NCBI GenBank assembly: GCA_964035575.1
Contig: OZ037912.1
Coordinates: 434,001 to 498,000, forward strand
Length of the DNA: 64,000 bases
Direction of reading: 5' to 3'
Source of the DNA: Rhynchopus sp. YZ270_cl-10
Taxonomy: Eukaryota; Euglenozoa; Diplonemea; Diplonemida; Diplonemidae
Positions 50,533 to 59,511 of this stretch are shown here, one piece after another. The position numbers and the translations under genes are program-made. The notes below the pieces were generated by a model. It had not been told where the DNA came from. It made no database searches and worked only from the letters and a program-made list of their open reading frames with translations. The first letter of the stretch is position 1. Every line of letters begins with the position of its first letter.

Positions 50533-51248
50533 ACACAGGCTTCGGCCAACTTTGAGTACAGAACTTTGTTCCATTTTTTTGGAGCGAAGACGACAACAAC
50601 AAAATTATAGTGGAGTTCATCCTCGGGTGTCTACACTAATACAACCAAGTTTTCAACAAAAAAAGAATATTTAGATGGAGGGGTATTTCCTCTTCAAAGT
50701 AAACAACAAACAAAGGGGGGGGGGGGAAAGAGATATTGAAAATCCCTCATATTGTCTCTTGGATTTATTGGGTGATTTTGTTGTTGTTGTTGTTGTTGTT
50801 GATTTGCTATTTTAGAAGAAAAAAAATGATATTCTCCATTTTCCTCCCAATTCTTTTTTTTTTTAATCCTAATCACCTCCATTCCAACCCCCTCCCTCTT
50901 TCCCACCTCTTTCAACACAGGGAGCTTTTTTTTTTAACACTATTTATTTTGAATGTGTGTTTTTGGGTTTAAATAGCCGTTTAGGGGGGTTCTACTCCAC
51001 TAAATAAATCGAGCAAAAATATGGTGAACTCAGAGGAGGGGGTCATTCGGTTCGAAAAACACAATTTTTGGGCAATTAGAGCCAAAACAACACCCTAAAA
51101 TACAAGAATCAGTTTTGGAAAATCCCGCTTTTTGGCTGAGTGGGTAAAGTAACCAGACCAGGTTGTGAAAAATAGCTGTTGGTTTTTTTTTGCTTGGGAA
51201 GATCGAGCGCGAAAACGTCCAAATACGTCATTTTTTTTGGAAAAAAAT
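50533..51248. other. Intergenic with a family 5 repeat
   Basis: Family 5 (GTCTACACTAATACAACCAA, GTTTTCAAC) lies at 50615-50660. A GTT run at 50778-50801 and T-rich sequence follow. No coding-like ORF. Confidence 0.5.
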
Positions 51249-51560
51249 TACTGTACTGTACTGTACTGTACTGTACTGTACTGTACTGTACTGTACTGTA
51301 CTGTACTGTACTGTACTGTACTGTACTGTACTGTACTGTACTGTACTGTACTGTACTGTACTGTACTGTACTGTACTGTACTGTACTGTACTGTACTGTA
51401 CTGTACTGTACTGTACTGTACTGTACTGTACTGTACTGTACTGTACTGTACTGTACTGTACTGTACTGTACTGTACTGTACTGTACTGTACTGTACTGTA
51501 CTGTACTGTACTGTACTGTACTGTACTGTACTGTACTGTACTGTACTGTACTGTACTGTA
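51249..51560. repeat. Pentamer microsatellite (TACTG)n, about 62 units
   Basis: A pure TACTG array, continuous with the heptamer array that follows without any spacer. Confidence 0.97.
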
Positions 51561-52080
51561 CTGGGTACTGGGTACTGGGTACTGGGTACTGGGTACTGGG
51601 TACTGGGTACTGGGTACTGGGTACTGGGTACTGGGTACTGGGTACTGGGTACTGGGTACTGGGTACTGGGTACTGGGTACTGGGTACTGGGTACTGGGTA
51701 CTGGGTACTGGGTACTGGGTACTGGGTACTGGGTACTGGGTACTGGGTACTGGGTACTGGGTACTGGGTACTGGGTACTGGGTACTGGGTACTGGGTACT
51801 GGGTACTGGGTACTGGGTACTGGGTACTGGGTACTGGGTACTGGGTACTGGGTACTGGGTACTGGGTACTGGGTACTGGGTACTGGGTACTGGGTACTGG
51901 GTACTGGGTACTGGGTACTGGGTACTGGGTACTGGGTACTGGGTACTGGGTACTGGGTACTGGGTACTGGGTACTGGGTACTGGGTACTGGGTACTGGGT
52001 ACTGGGTACTGGGTACTGGGTACTGGGTACTGGGTACTGGGTACTGGGTACTGTGTACTGTGTACTGTGTACTGTGTACT
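51559..52080. repeat. Heptamer microsatellite (TACTGGG)n changing to (TACTGTG)n
   Basis: About 70 TACTGGG units (to about 52048) are followed by four or five TACTGTG units. Together with the preceding TACTG array this gives three related repeat units in a row over 830 bp. The long open frames across it (YWVLGTG) are not genes. Confidence 0.97.
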
Positions 52081-52585
52081 ATTCTCTACAAATCTTTCAA
52101 ATGAAGCACGAATCGAAAACTTTTGTGCATCTGATTGCCCCTCCGAGGCTGTGGAGGGAGGGGGTGGGTACCACCCACTACCTATAGGATTTGTACAGTA
52201 AAACCATAGGGGGGACCCTTCTGATTTTTTGGATTTTTGACCAACTTTTTTGAATCACGAATTTGCTCGATTTTTTTTTGCTTATATAGTTTACCCACCC
52301 TAGCGATCCATTAAAGCAAGAATTTTTCACTTTTGAGCAAACGTTGCATGTTCTAAATACAGCCCAAAATACACACATTCAGAATAAATAGTGTAATTTT
52401 TTTTTTGAAAAAATAAAATAGTGTGAACACATCCTCTGTCACACACACACACACAGTGGGCCATACTCCGTTCAGGCGTTACCCACTCTAAACCCGTTAT
52501 CAAACACACACACACACCACTCTACCAACCTTTCTTCCTCCCTTTCTTCCCTCCCCCTCTTTTTGTTTTTCCTTCAAAACAATAA
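52081..52585. other. Leader region of the kelch-cyclase gene
   Basis: Non-repetitive AT-rich sequence with CA runs near 52441 and 52505. TGAGTGGGTAAAGTAACC at about 51136 and AGTTTACCCACCC at about 52288 are roughly inverted across the satellite, but too weak to call an element. The stretch ends in TTCAAAACAATAAG at 52586, a probable acceptor. Confidence 0.45.
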
Positions 52586-52595
52586 GCAATACAAC

Positions 52596-55500
52596 ATGCT
52601 AGTCATCCTCTGCAGGCTCCTATGGGCCAACGCATTCGACGACTTTTTAGCAAACATGCAGAGCACTCACCAGCAGTGGGCTGTCCTCCCTGTACCCATC
52701 GCGACCAACCTCACAGCACGCTACGACACTGCCTCCTGCGTCCTCGGCGACACCCTCTATCTCTTTGGCGGAATGCTTGCAGATGCCGACGAAACGGTTG
52801 CGGGCGACTTCTGGGCCCTCGACTTCACTACACTCACCTGGAGGGAAATCCTCCCCGCTTCAGGAGCAACCTTCCCTTCCGCACGCAAAAAACACCATCT
52901 TCTTTGCGACGAATCCGAACAAAAGGTCTACATGGTGGGAGGAAAGAAACTCACCGATTGTTGGTCTTATCTTCCAGCTACGAATCTATGGCAGGAAATT
53001 GCGTCGGCGGCCGATCCATACGGATGGTCTCCAGAGGTACAAGGAACAGATGCGTTCCCGATGAACACTGACACCCACATTATAGTAGCAGGAACTGTAG
53101 ACGGAGTAAACAACGACTGGAAAGCGTACACCAAAGCAACCGATTCATGGGCCTTATACCAAGATGAACGCGTCGGGGTCGAAGACCCTGGTGGTATCGG
53201 GATAGGCTCCTGGGCGATCATGGTGGGGGGGTCCATCCCAAAAGGTGCACAGCTTCCTGAAAAAACCTACTACGTTGATACTGCAGCGACACCTCTCGTC
53301 TGGCAGGAGCTCGTCAGCGATGGGTTTCCCGGAGAAGAGCACCGTGTCGTGCATATGGGGCAGAACCTCATTGGTCTGCTTGGCGACCCTAGCGGGAAAG
53401 GCCCACTTTCAGAGACGAATGGAATCGCGCTGTTGAATTTGACACTGCTTCGGGACAACACAACAACGTCGTGGACTGTGGTCAAACAACCCCCAGCATG
53501 GATGGAAATGACCTCTGAGATGATTGCAGTGGGCTACCGTGGTACCCTCATTACACTAGGTGGGAGTGTCTCTCATGACGACGGAACTGCCAGCGCGACC
53601 CCCAAGATGTGGGTATACAATGCGCAGGTCTGTCCCCATGGCTGCTCTGGTCGGGGTGACTGCTATCTAGGAAACTGCCGATTTTGCGAAAAATCAAGCG
53701 GGCTTGGCTGTGAAGTTGAGGACCCAGTACCGACCGATTATACCCTTTTGATTGTTCTGACAACAACGTGCGGTAGTGCGTTTTTGGCGATCGTTGGAGC
53801 GTTGGTGTGGAGATTGACCAGTAAAATGCGTGAATACCGTAGGATGTATAACACCAGCCGTCTGGCGGAAGATATGGCGTCGCAGATTGCGTGCATGCAG
53901 CTGGGAGAGTTGGCGTATCTCCAGGACATTGCCAACCCTACGTCGGTACAGCGCAGCTTTCAAAAAATCGTTAACATCCTGGAATGCTACCGGCCGTACC
54001 TGCCTGAGTCTCTCTTCGATAACGACCCTGATATGGAACCGACCTTTGGTGCGCAGGCCCCAGGAACACAAGGAATTGAAGTCAACACAGCATCAGAGGG
54101 CATCAGTGTCGGTGGCGGCAGGGCCTGTGAAGTTGCCATAGTGTTTACTGACATTCTCAAATCAACGCAGATCTGGGAGACGTCCCCAGAAGGTATGCGA
54201 AAGGGCCTTCAGGTGCACAACCGTGTCATCCGAGAGTGCATCGCGGAGTGCAGTGGGTATGAGGTGAAGACCATTGGCGACTCCTTCATGGTGGCCTTCT
54301 GCGACGTAAAGAGCGCATGCCAGTTTGGCGTCCGCTGCCAGGAGGAATTGCATCGCGCAGACTGGCCGCGTTCCCTCTCTGAGATCCCACCCTGCGCGGA
54401 TGCACCAGGCTGGCATGGCCTTAGGATTCGTGCTGGAATCCACTATGGCGCAGCGACAGCTGAACTCAATAAGTTGACCATGCGGACGGACTACTTTGGG
54501 AACACCGTGAACGTTGCGTCCCGTATGGAAAGTTGCTGTATCGCAGGGTGCGTGGCGATCACCGATGGTGTGAAGACAGAGCTCAACGCCTTCGGTGGTA
54601 TTGAAGCAATCGGCGGGCCGGTGGAGTTGCAGATGCACAACGTGTCGTTGAAGGGCGTGTCTGGTACCTCCACGGTGCATTTGTTGCTGGCTGCGTCGTT
54701 GTCTGCGAGGCTAGGCGATGTGCAACACATGATGACCGGCGGAGGCCTGAGTGTCTCTGTGAACGTGCTTGAGAAGCAGCGCAGTGCAGAGTCTTCCAGA
54801 CATGGTGGCTCCGTGGTAGGAGGGACCCCGCAGAATAAAAACGTCCGCCGCCTGAACGAACGTCTTGACAAGGTTGCGTCTGCGACTGTCGCCTGCGTCT
54901 CCATCGGTTTCGCGAAATTAGAGCTCGAAAAATGGGCCTCCCCCATCATCCCCGTCTCCAACACCCTGTCCGACCTTCTGCTCCTCCTCGAACGAACCCA
55001 AGGGTCTCTCGTAACGTTCCTCAACAACTCTCTGTTTGTCGGCTGGAATGTGAACGGCGGAGGCAGCGCCTCGCATATGCTGCACGCAACCCGGTTTGCT
55101 AATCTGGTGCGGCCGTCCTTTGCGAACAGTGCCTCTGATGTTGTTGGAACGGTGGGGATCTGTTCCGGGGGGTTGCTGAGTGGAAGGGCGGGAGGGGCGA
55201 AGCAGAAGTTTGTGACGGTGATGGGGGGGTGCGTGGAGGGGAGTATGGTGTTTGCGAAGAGGGCGGTGGAGTTTAAAACAACAACGTTGCTTGCTGCAAC
55301 GGTTGGGCAGGTGGAGCCGTCAACGATAGCGGATTTAGAAGGATTGATCCGCCCGGTGGACCGTTACTCTGATGAGGAGAGTGGCATACACAACATCACC
55401 GTGTACGAACTGCGCGAAGGAACGAACACCCGCCGCGAGGAGGACGATGCCCTCGAAGACTGGGGCTGGTCACGTGGCTACTTTGAGGCGTTTGACACAA

Positions 55501-55604
55501 GAAATGCCGACCTCCTTGTCAATGCAGTGCCGAACGCAACGCTTGCCGTAGTTGCAGAGAAGCTTGGGACGATGGAGAGAACCGCGTTATCCCCAGCCCT
55601 GTGA
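52596..55604 (+). CDS. Kelch-EGF-transmembrane receptor with tandem nucleotide-cyclase domains
   Basis: A 1002-residue, single-exon protein; ATG 52596 is the first after the acceptor at 52586. After a short hydrophobic leader (MLVILCRLLWANAF) come kelch-type beta-propeller blades (GDTLYLFGGM, QKVYMVGGK, WVYNAQ). A small EGF-like module CPHGCSGRGDCYLGNCRFC is near residues 346-365, followed by a transmembrane segment (TLLIVLTTTCGSAFLAIVGA). The first cyclase domain (about residues 510-700) has both metal aspartates (VAIVFTDILKSTQIW; YEVKTIGDSFMVAF), the YFGNTVNVASRMES segment and the lysine expected for ATP/GTP binding, so it should be active. The second (about 760-910) keeps the fold outline but lacks these residues and may act as a pseudo-domain completing a C1-C2 pair in one chain. 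It is predicted to convert an extracellular cue to cAMP or cGMP; nucleotide choice is not decided. Confidence 0.88.
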   Translation: MLVILCRLLWANAFDDFLANMQSTHQQWAVLPVPIATNLTARYDTASCVLGDTLYLFGGMLADADETVAGDFWALDFTTLTWREILPASGATFPSARKKHHLLCDESEQKVYMVGGKKLTDCWSYLPATNLWQEIASAADPYGWSPEVQGTDAFPMNTDTHIIVAGTVDGVNNDWKAYTKATDSWALYQDERVGVEDPGGIGIGSWAIMVGGSIPKGAQLPEKTYYVDTAATPLVWQELVSDGFPGEEHRVVHMGQNLIGLLGDPSGKGPLSETNGIALLNLTLLRDNTTTSWTVVKQPPAWMEMTSEMIAVGYRGTLITLGGSVSHDDGTASATPKMWVYNAQVCPHGCSGRGDCYLGNCRFCEKSSGLGCEVEDPVPTDYTLLIVLTTTCGSAFLAIVGALVWRLTSKMREYRRMYNTSRLAEDMASQIACMQLGELAYLQDIANPTSVQRSFQKIVNILECYRPYLPESLFDNDPDMEPTFGAQAPGTQGIEVNTASEGISVGGGRACEVAIVFTDILKSTQIWETSPEGMRKGLQVHNRVIRECIAECSGYEVKTIGDSFMVAFCDVKSACQFGVRCQEELHRADWPRSLSEIPPCADAPGWHGLRIRAGIHYGAATAELNKLTMRTDYFGNTVNVASRMESCCIAGCVAITDGVKTELNAFGGIEAIGGPVELQMHNVSLKGVSGTSTVHLLLAASLSARLGDVQHMMTGGGLSVSVNVLEKQRSAESSRHGGSVVGGTPQNKNVRRLNERLDKVASATVACVSIGFAKLELEKWASPIIPVSNTLSDLLLLLERTQGSLVTFLNNSLFVGWNVNGGGSASHMLHATRFANLVRPSFANSASDVVGTVGICSGGLLSGRAGGAKQKFVTVMGGCVEGSMVFAKRAVEFKTTTLLAATVGQVEPSTIADLEGLIRPVDRYSDEESGIHNITVYELREGTNTRREEDDALEDWGWSRGYFEAFDTRNADLLVNAVPNATLAVVAEKLGTMERTALSPAL

Positions 55605-55788
55605 ACATGATACATGATTTTGCTCTGAAGATACGGAATCAGGGGGGGGTTTTTTTCAATAATTATCGATACAACAAAACAAAGAAGAGATTGTTTAGAA
55701 CAAATAGCCGGGTAACAAATGAGTTCAATCCCCTACCCTCAAGTAGGTGATTGTCGATGTAACGACCATATTTTTTTTTTTTTTTTTT
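55605..55788. other. 3' flank of the cyclase gene
   Basis: AT-rich with a poly-G/poly-T patch and no recognised feature. Confidence 0.4.
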
Positions 55789-55796
55789 GTATGAGC

Positions 55797-56258
55797 CAGG
55801 GAAATAGCTTGGTTTTCCTCCAAAATCAGGAATTATGCGAAAACGAAATTTTTTTTTTCGCCCGGTCGAAAGCGGTCGTTGCGCTTCGCGCAAGCCTCAC
55901 TGAGTGGAGAGGCGAAAGGTCAATTTGCGAGATAACCAAAAACGGAATGTAATCCCTTATTACGGAGCTTGGTCTTGCACCTTACGTTCCACTAACCGTA
56001 TGGACAAAAATAAATGGCGCCGCAGGCGAAAAAAAAATAGGGTACGGTGTAAAAATGCTGGTTTACAACCACACAGTCACTCAACAAACCCTTTTTTGCG
56101 GAGCAAAAAAGGAAAATGGCGCCGCAGGCAAAAAAAAATTAAGGGGTACGGCACATCTGCAAGCGCAGCGAGCGAAAATTTTAAGGTTCCATCATTCCAG
56201 TCATCTGGGAGATCTGGGGGTCCGCGGGCGAGGGGCCCCCAAAAGTGCCCAAAAATCC

Positions 56259-56289
<31 letters not shown>

Positions 56290-56349
56290 CCCAAAAAAAT
56301 CCAGAATTATGCGATGTCGCATAATTCGGTATATGGAGCTATTTCCCTG
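55797..56349. mobile_element. hAT-type MITE, family C (553 bp)
   Basis: Ends CAGGGAAATAGCT and AGCTATTTCCCTG, with an exact 8-bp duplication GTATGAGC (55789-55796, 56350-56357). The interior shares a block with family D (ATGGCGCCGCAGGCGAAAAA, CCCTTTTTTGCGGAGCAAAA) and has a GCGCTTCGCGCAAGC hairpin. Confidence 0.92.
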
Positions 56350-56357
56350 GTATGAGC

Positions 56358-57218
56358 TCAACTGAGATGCGTTTTAGCACATTTCAACTACCATTTTTTT
56401 TTTTAGCCACGAGGCTCCTGCAATTTCACTTTTTTTTCCCCTTCCCGGTCAGGGTGGGGTAATGACTGTATACCTGCTTACAGCTTCCCTGTAAACCAAT
56501 CCCAAGCGCAACACTACGGGGTTCGATAACCCGCGGAGTGTCAGTGCCTGCGTCCCAGAGGCGTTTGCACTATCAACTTCACTTTTTTTCCCCCTTCCCC
56601 ACGCGGAATTGCGGCATCCATTTATAATATTTTCTTCGCTCCCAGAGAAGACCCCTGAGTGTACACTAACATTTTCCTTTTCCTTCAACCCCTGTAGCTA
56701 TGGAAAATAAAGTAATAGTGGAGCACACTCTAAGGTGGCTACACTAATACAACCAAGTTTTCAAATAAAGTAATGCACAATTTTTTTTTTGTACGGTGCG
56801 TGAATTTTTGGGAACCACTTTCATTCCCCCCGCTCCTTGGGGTGTGGAAATAAAGCCCACCTAAAATGCCTGGAATATCTACACAGTGGTCTGGTAAAGG
56901 GGTCTGATGGGAGCATGACCGAGAAAAATACTGACCGGAGCTTTACCGTTCACCACTGTGTCCAAGGGTGTGGGATACCGCCCAGGTACCCACGACCTAC
57001 ACGGAAGTGTGAAGGGAACCGCACAATGAGGAATGCGACACCGCAGTAGTTTTTTAGTACCCAGATTAGAACGGTACAACTGCACCTTGCTTATTTCCCG
57101 GTCATTGACCGTGGCATTTTTTTTATTTGCCTGGGTCAGAATCCGACCGTTCAAAGTCCCGTTCAGACGCCTGACTAGATCACCGTGTACCAGTTTTCCC
57201 TCCCCTCTTCCTATACGC
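56358..57218. other. Intergenic with families 2 and 5
   Basis: Family 2 lies at 56498-56590 (GGGGTTCGATAACCCGCGGA) and family 5 at 56715-56765 (GGTGGCTACACTAATACAAC). From 56840 to 57180 the sequence is richer in GC and unique in this window. The short open frames there (HYDRQLSQYSHRRIGRGEGK on minus) are not convincing. Confidence 0.5.
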
Positions 57219-57730
57219 CGATGGCTGTATTGTGATAACTGCCTATCATAATGCATAATGCACAACACGATACAGTTGTATTGTGTTGTGTATTATGTAC
57301 AGTCATCCAACAAACGTTGGTGGGTAAAAAGGTTGGTGGGGTAAAAACGTTGGTGGATTTGGGGTCTCGAAAAAATTTGGTGGGTTTTTTGGATTAGAAC
57401 TGCATTTTTGAGTTTCCTTTACGTGGACCCCTATGCCCCTATGCCCATCCTCCCCTCCCCGACTTCCACCCAAACCCGGTCCAGATTGAAAAAATACCGC
57501 AAAAGTAAAAAAAGATGCCCCCATATACAAAACCTGCCGCAGGTTTACACCGTCAATGTTGCACTTTTGGGTTTGCGGGTACATGGTAAACACAGGTTAG
57601 AAACCACTAAGGTTGGTGGGTAAAAAGGTTGGTGGGTTTGGGGTCTCGAAAAAATTTGGTGGGTTTTTACCCCACCAACCTTTGTTGGATGACTGTATTA
57701 TGATGGGGCAATTATCACAATACAGCCATC
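57219..57730. mobile_element. Outer hairpin element interrupted by a mariner-type MITE
   Basis: GATGGCTGTATTGTGATAA at 57219-57237 is mirrored by TTATCACAATACAGCCATC near 57712-57730. The inner MITE separates the arms. Confidence 0.7.
57300..57695. mobile_element. Tc1/mariner-type MITE with TA duplication (396 bp)
   Basis: Starts CAGTCATCCAACAAACGTTG and ends AACCTTTGTTGGATGACTG, flanked by TA on both sides (57298-57299, 57696-57697), the target duplication of the Tc1/mariner/pogo group. GGTTGGTGGG and GGGGTCTCGAAAAAATTTGG recur directly near both ends. No coding capacity. Confidence 0.88.
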
Positions 57731-58469
57731 ACGTAGTACGCCTATCCCATACGCAGTGAGTCTATCATCAGACCCACAGATGCATGTTTATATTGGCCTG
57801 GCAGGTGTCCCTCCTCCCTCGGTATTTTCTTGTCAGTGCAATGTTGGGTGTTTCTGTGTCTTTTCAGGACTCATGCCACATTGTACATTATTTTTCTCCC
57901 AAACACAGTAAAAAAACCTCCCCACATTGGTTTCCATCATATCTTTATTGTATTTTACTTATCGTGTTTTGGAGAATGTTTTGTATTGTAATGGTTTGTA
58001 AATGATGTGTGTGTGTGCACGAATGACACATTCATCTCACAAATTTTCTTTTTCCGGTGTCTGCGTCCACAAAGCCGTTTGCACTTTAACTATTTTTTTT
58101 TATTTTATTTTACGCAAAATGTTGGGCGTGTTGTAGATTATTTCTACAGGGTGGAGTTCCAGGAGCGTGGGTCCCCTATATTGACAGCACACCCCGTTTT
58201 TTTTCTTTCCTCCCGATTGCAATTACTTTTGGTGTGGCTGAGTGGGGGTGCACAACGTGCGCAATAAGTGCGAATCACCCCCCTTCAGCTACACCATGTT
58301 TTCTTTTCTTTTTTTTCTTCCTTTATTTTTTTTTGCCAAGCATTGAAATAGAATCGACAGAAGGTGCGTGACTGCAAAATTGGGGTTAAAAAATATTTTT
58401 TTTGGGGTGCTTCTACTCACTCTGAGTGGGTGTGTGATGGATATTCGGGACTATGTGGGGTCCGGGAGG
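57731..58469. other. Intergenic with family 7
   Basis: A family 4 tail (ACGAATGACACATTCATCTC) is near 58018. GTGTCTGCGTCCACAAAGCC (about 58060) recalls the family 2/3 tail. Family 7 is at 58125-58235. No coding-like ORF. Confidence 0.5.
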
Positions 58470-58945
58470 GGTATTTTGGGGGTTTCAGGCAAAAAAACGA
58501 AAAAAATATGACCGTAACAGGGGGTGTGCAAAGTGTCTTGGGGATGTCTTGGGGACGTCTTGGGCATTTTTTTGACCTAAAAACACCAAAAAAACACTTC
58601 CAAAAGTGTCAAATATGTCCAAAACAGGTTGGAATGGACTCACAGGCCACTTTTGGGGTATATTTGTGCCAAAGGAGGCTTTGTGATGTCAAAAAATATC
58701 CCGGTTTTTGATTTTTTTCTCGAAAAATCGCTATTTTGCCCAAAGTGGCCAAAACGTGAAAAAAGCCGTTTTTTCACTATTTTTTTCCATTTTTTTGTAT
58801 TCTGGGGTGGCTTCTGGGTCGTTTTTCGACCCACAGGCCCCCTGTGACCCACTCTGAGGGTGTTTTTCACCCGCAGTTGCCTTGGAGATGACCAGATAAT
58901 GCCAAATGAATTTTCCGTGCGCAAAAAATGGCTGGAGTCGTACCC
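58470..58945. repeat. Left foldback arm next to the autonomous hAT element
   Basis: Read in reverse from 58945, TAGGGGGTACGACTCC, ACCCCAGAATACAAAAAAAT and GGTGTTTTTAGGTC follow the same order as the arms of the palindrome at 62436-63250 (TAGGGGGTCCGACTC, ACCCCAAAATACAAAAAAAA, TGTGTTTTTAGGTGC). Identity is roughly 60-65% by eye. Confidence 0.65.
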
Positions 58946-59462
58946 CCTAAGCATACCTAGAAAGCGAATATGATATTCGGCCTATATTCGGATCCAAAAT
59001 TCTTGGGCCATATTCGGCCTATATTCGGATCCGAATATCGTATTCGGATCCGAATATAGGCCGAATATGCATATTCGGCCTATATTCGGATCCGAATATA
59101 GGCCGAATATCATATTCGCCCTATATTCGGATCCGAATACACAGAATCTAGACTGCAGAAAGGGTGTGAGTGAGTTTGGATGGGGGTGGGTGGGGACATG
59201 AGGTAGCGAAACGCGTGTATTGGGGGGTGGGTGTGGGGGTCTTTTGATGATCGGTGTCTTTGCAAAAACAAGAGAAGTTGAAAGCACAAAAAGCACTGTT
59301 GATGGAAAAGAGGCAATACAGAAAGTATCAAGGCTGTCCTTACAGACGCATGCCAAAGCGTCCGCCACGTGGGTGTGGACTTAAGATTGAAGTAGTAGTA
59401 GGAGTAGTGCAAACAAAGAGGGGTTTTTTTTTGTTTTTTTTTTTTGTTTGCTCATGAAAAAG

Positions 59463-59511
59463 CAGCTCGAGATGATACCAGCATTTAGAACACTGGTATC
59501 ATCTCGAGCTC
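59463..59511. repeat. Hairpin containing the transposase stop codon
   Basis: AGCTCGAGATGATACCAG at 59463-59480 is repeated exactly inverted at 59494-59511 around a 13-nt loop. The last codons of the transposase (EELEMIPVF) and its stop lie in this structure. Confidence 0.9.

Noticed and set aside
51249-52080. Telomere or centromere array
   Set aside because: The units TACTG/TACTGGG do not match TTAGGG-type telomeres, and the array is interstitial between single-copy genes. A centromeric role cannot be judged from one locus.
51165-52201. Three overlapping 300-340 codon open frames (YCTVL, YWVLGTG)
   Set aside because: All three frames of one strand are open only because TACTG and TACTGGG contain no stop; not genes.
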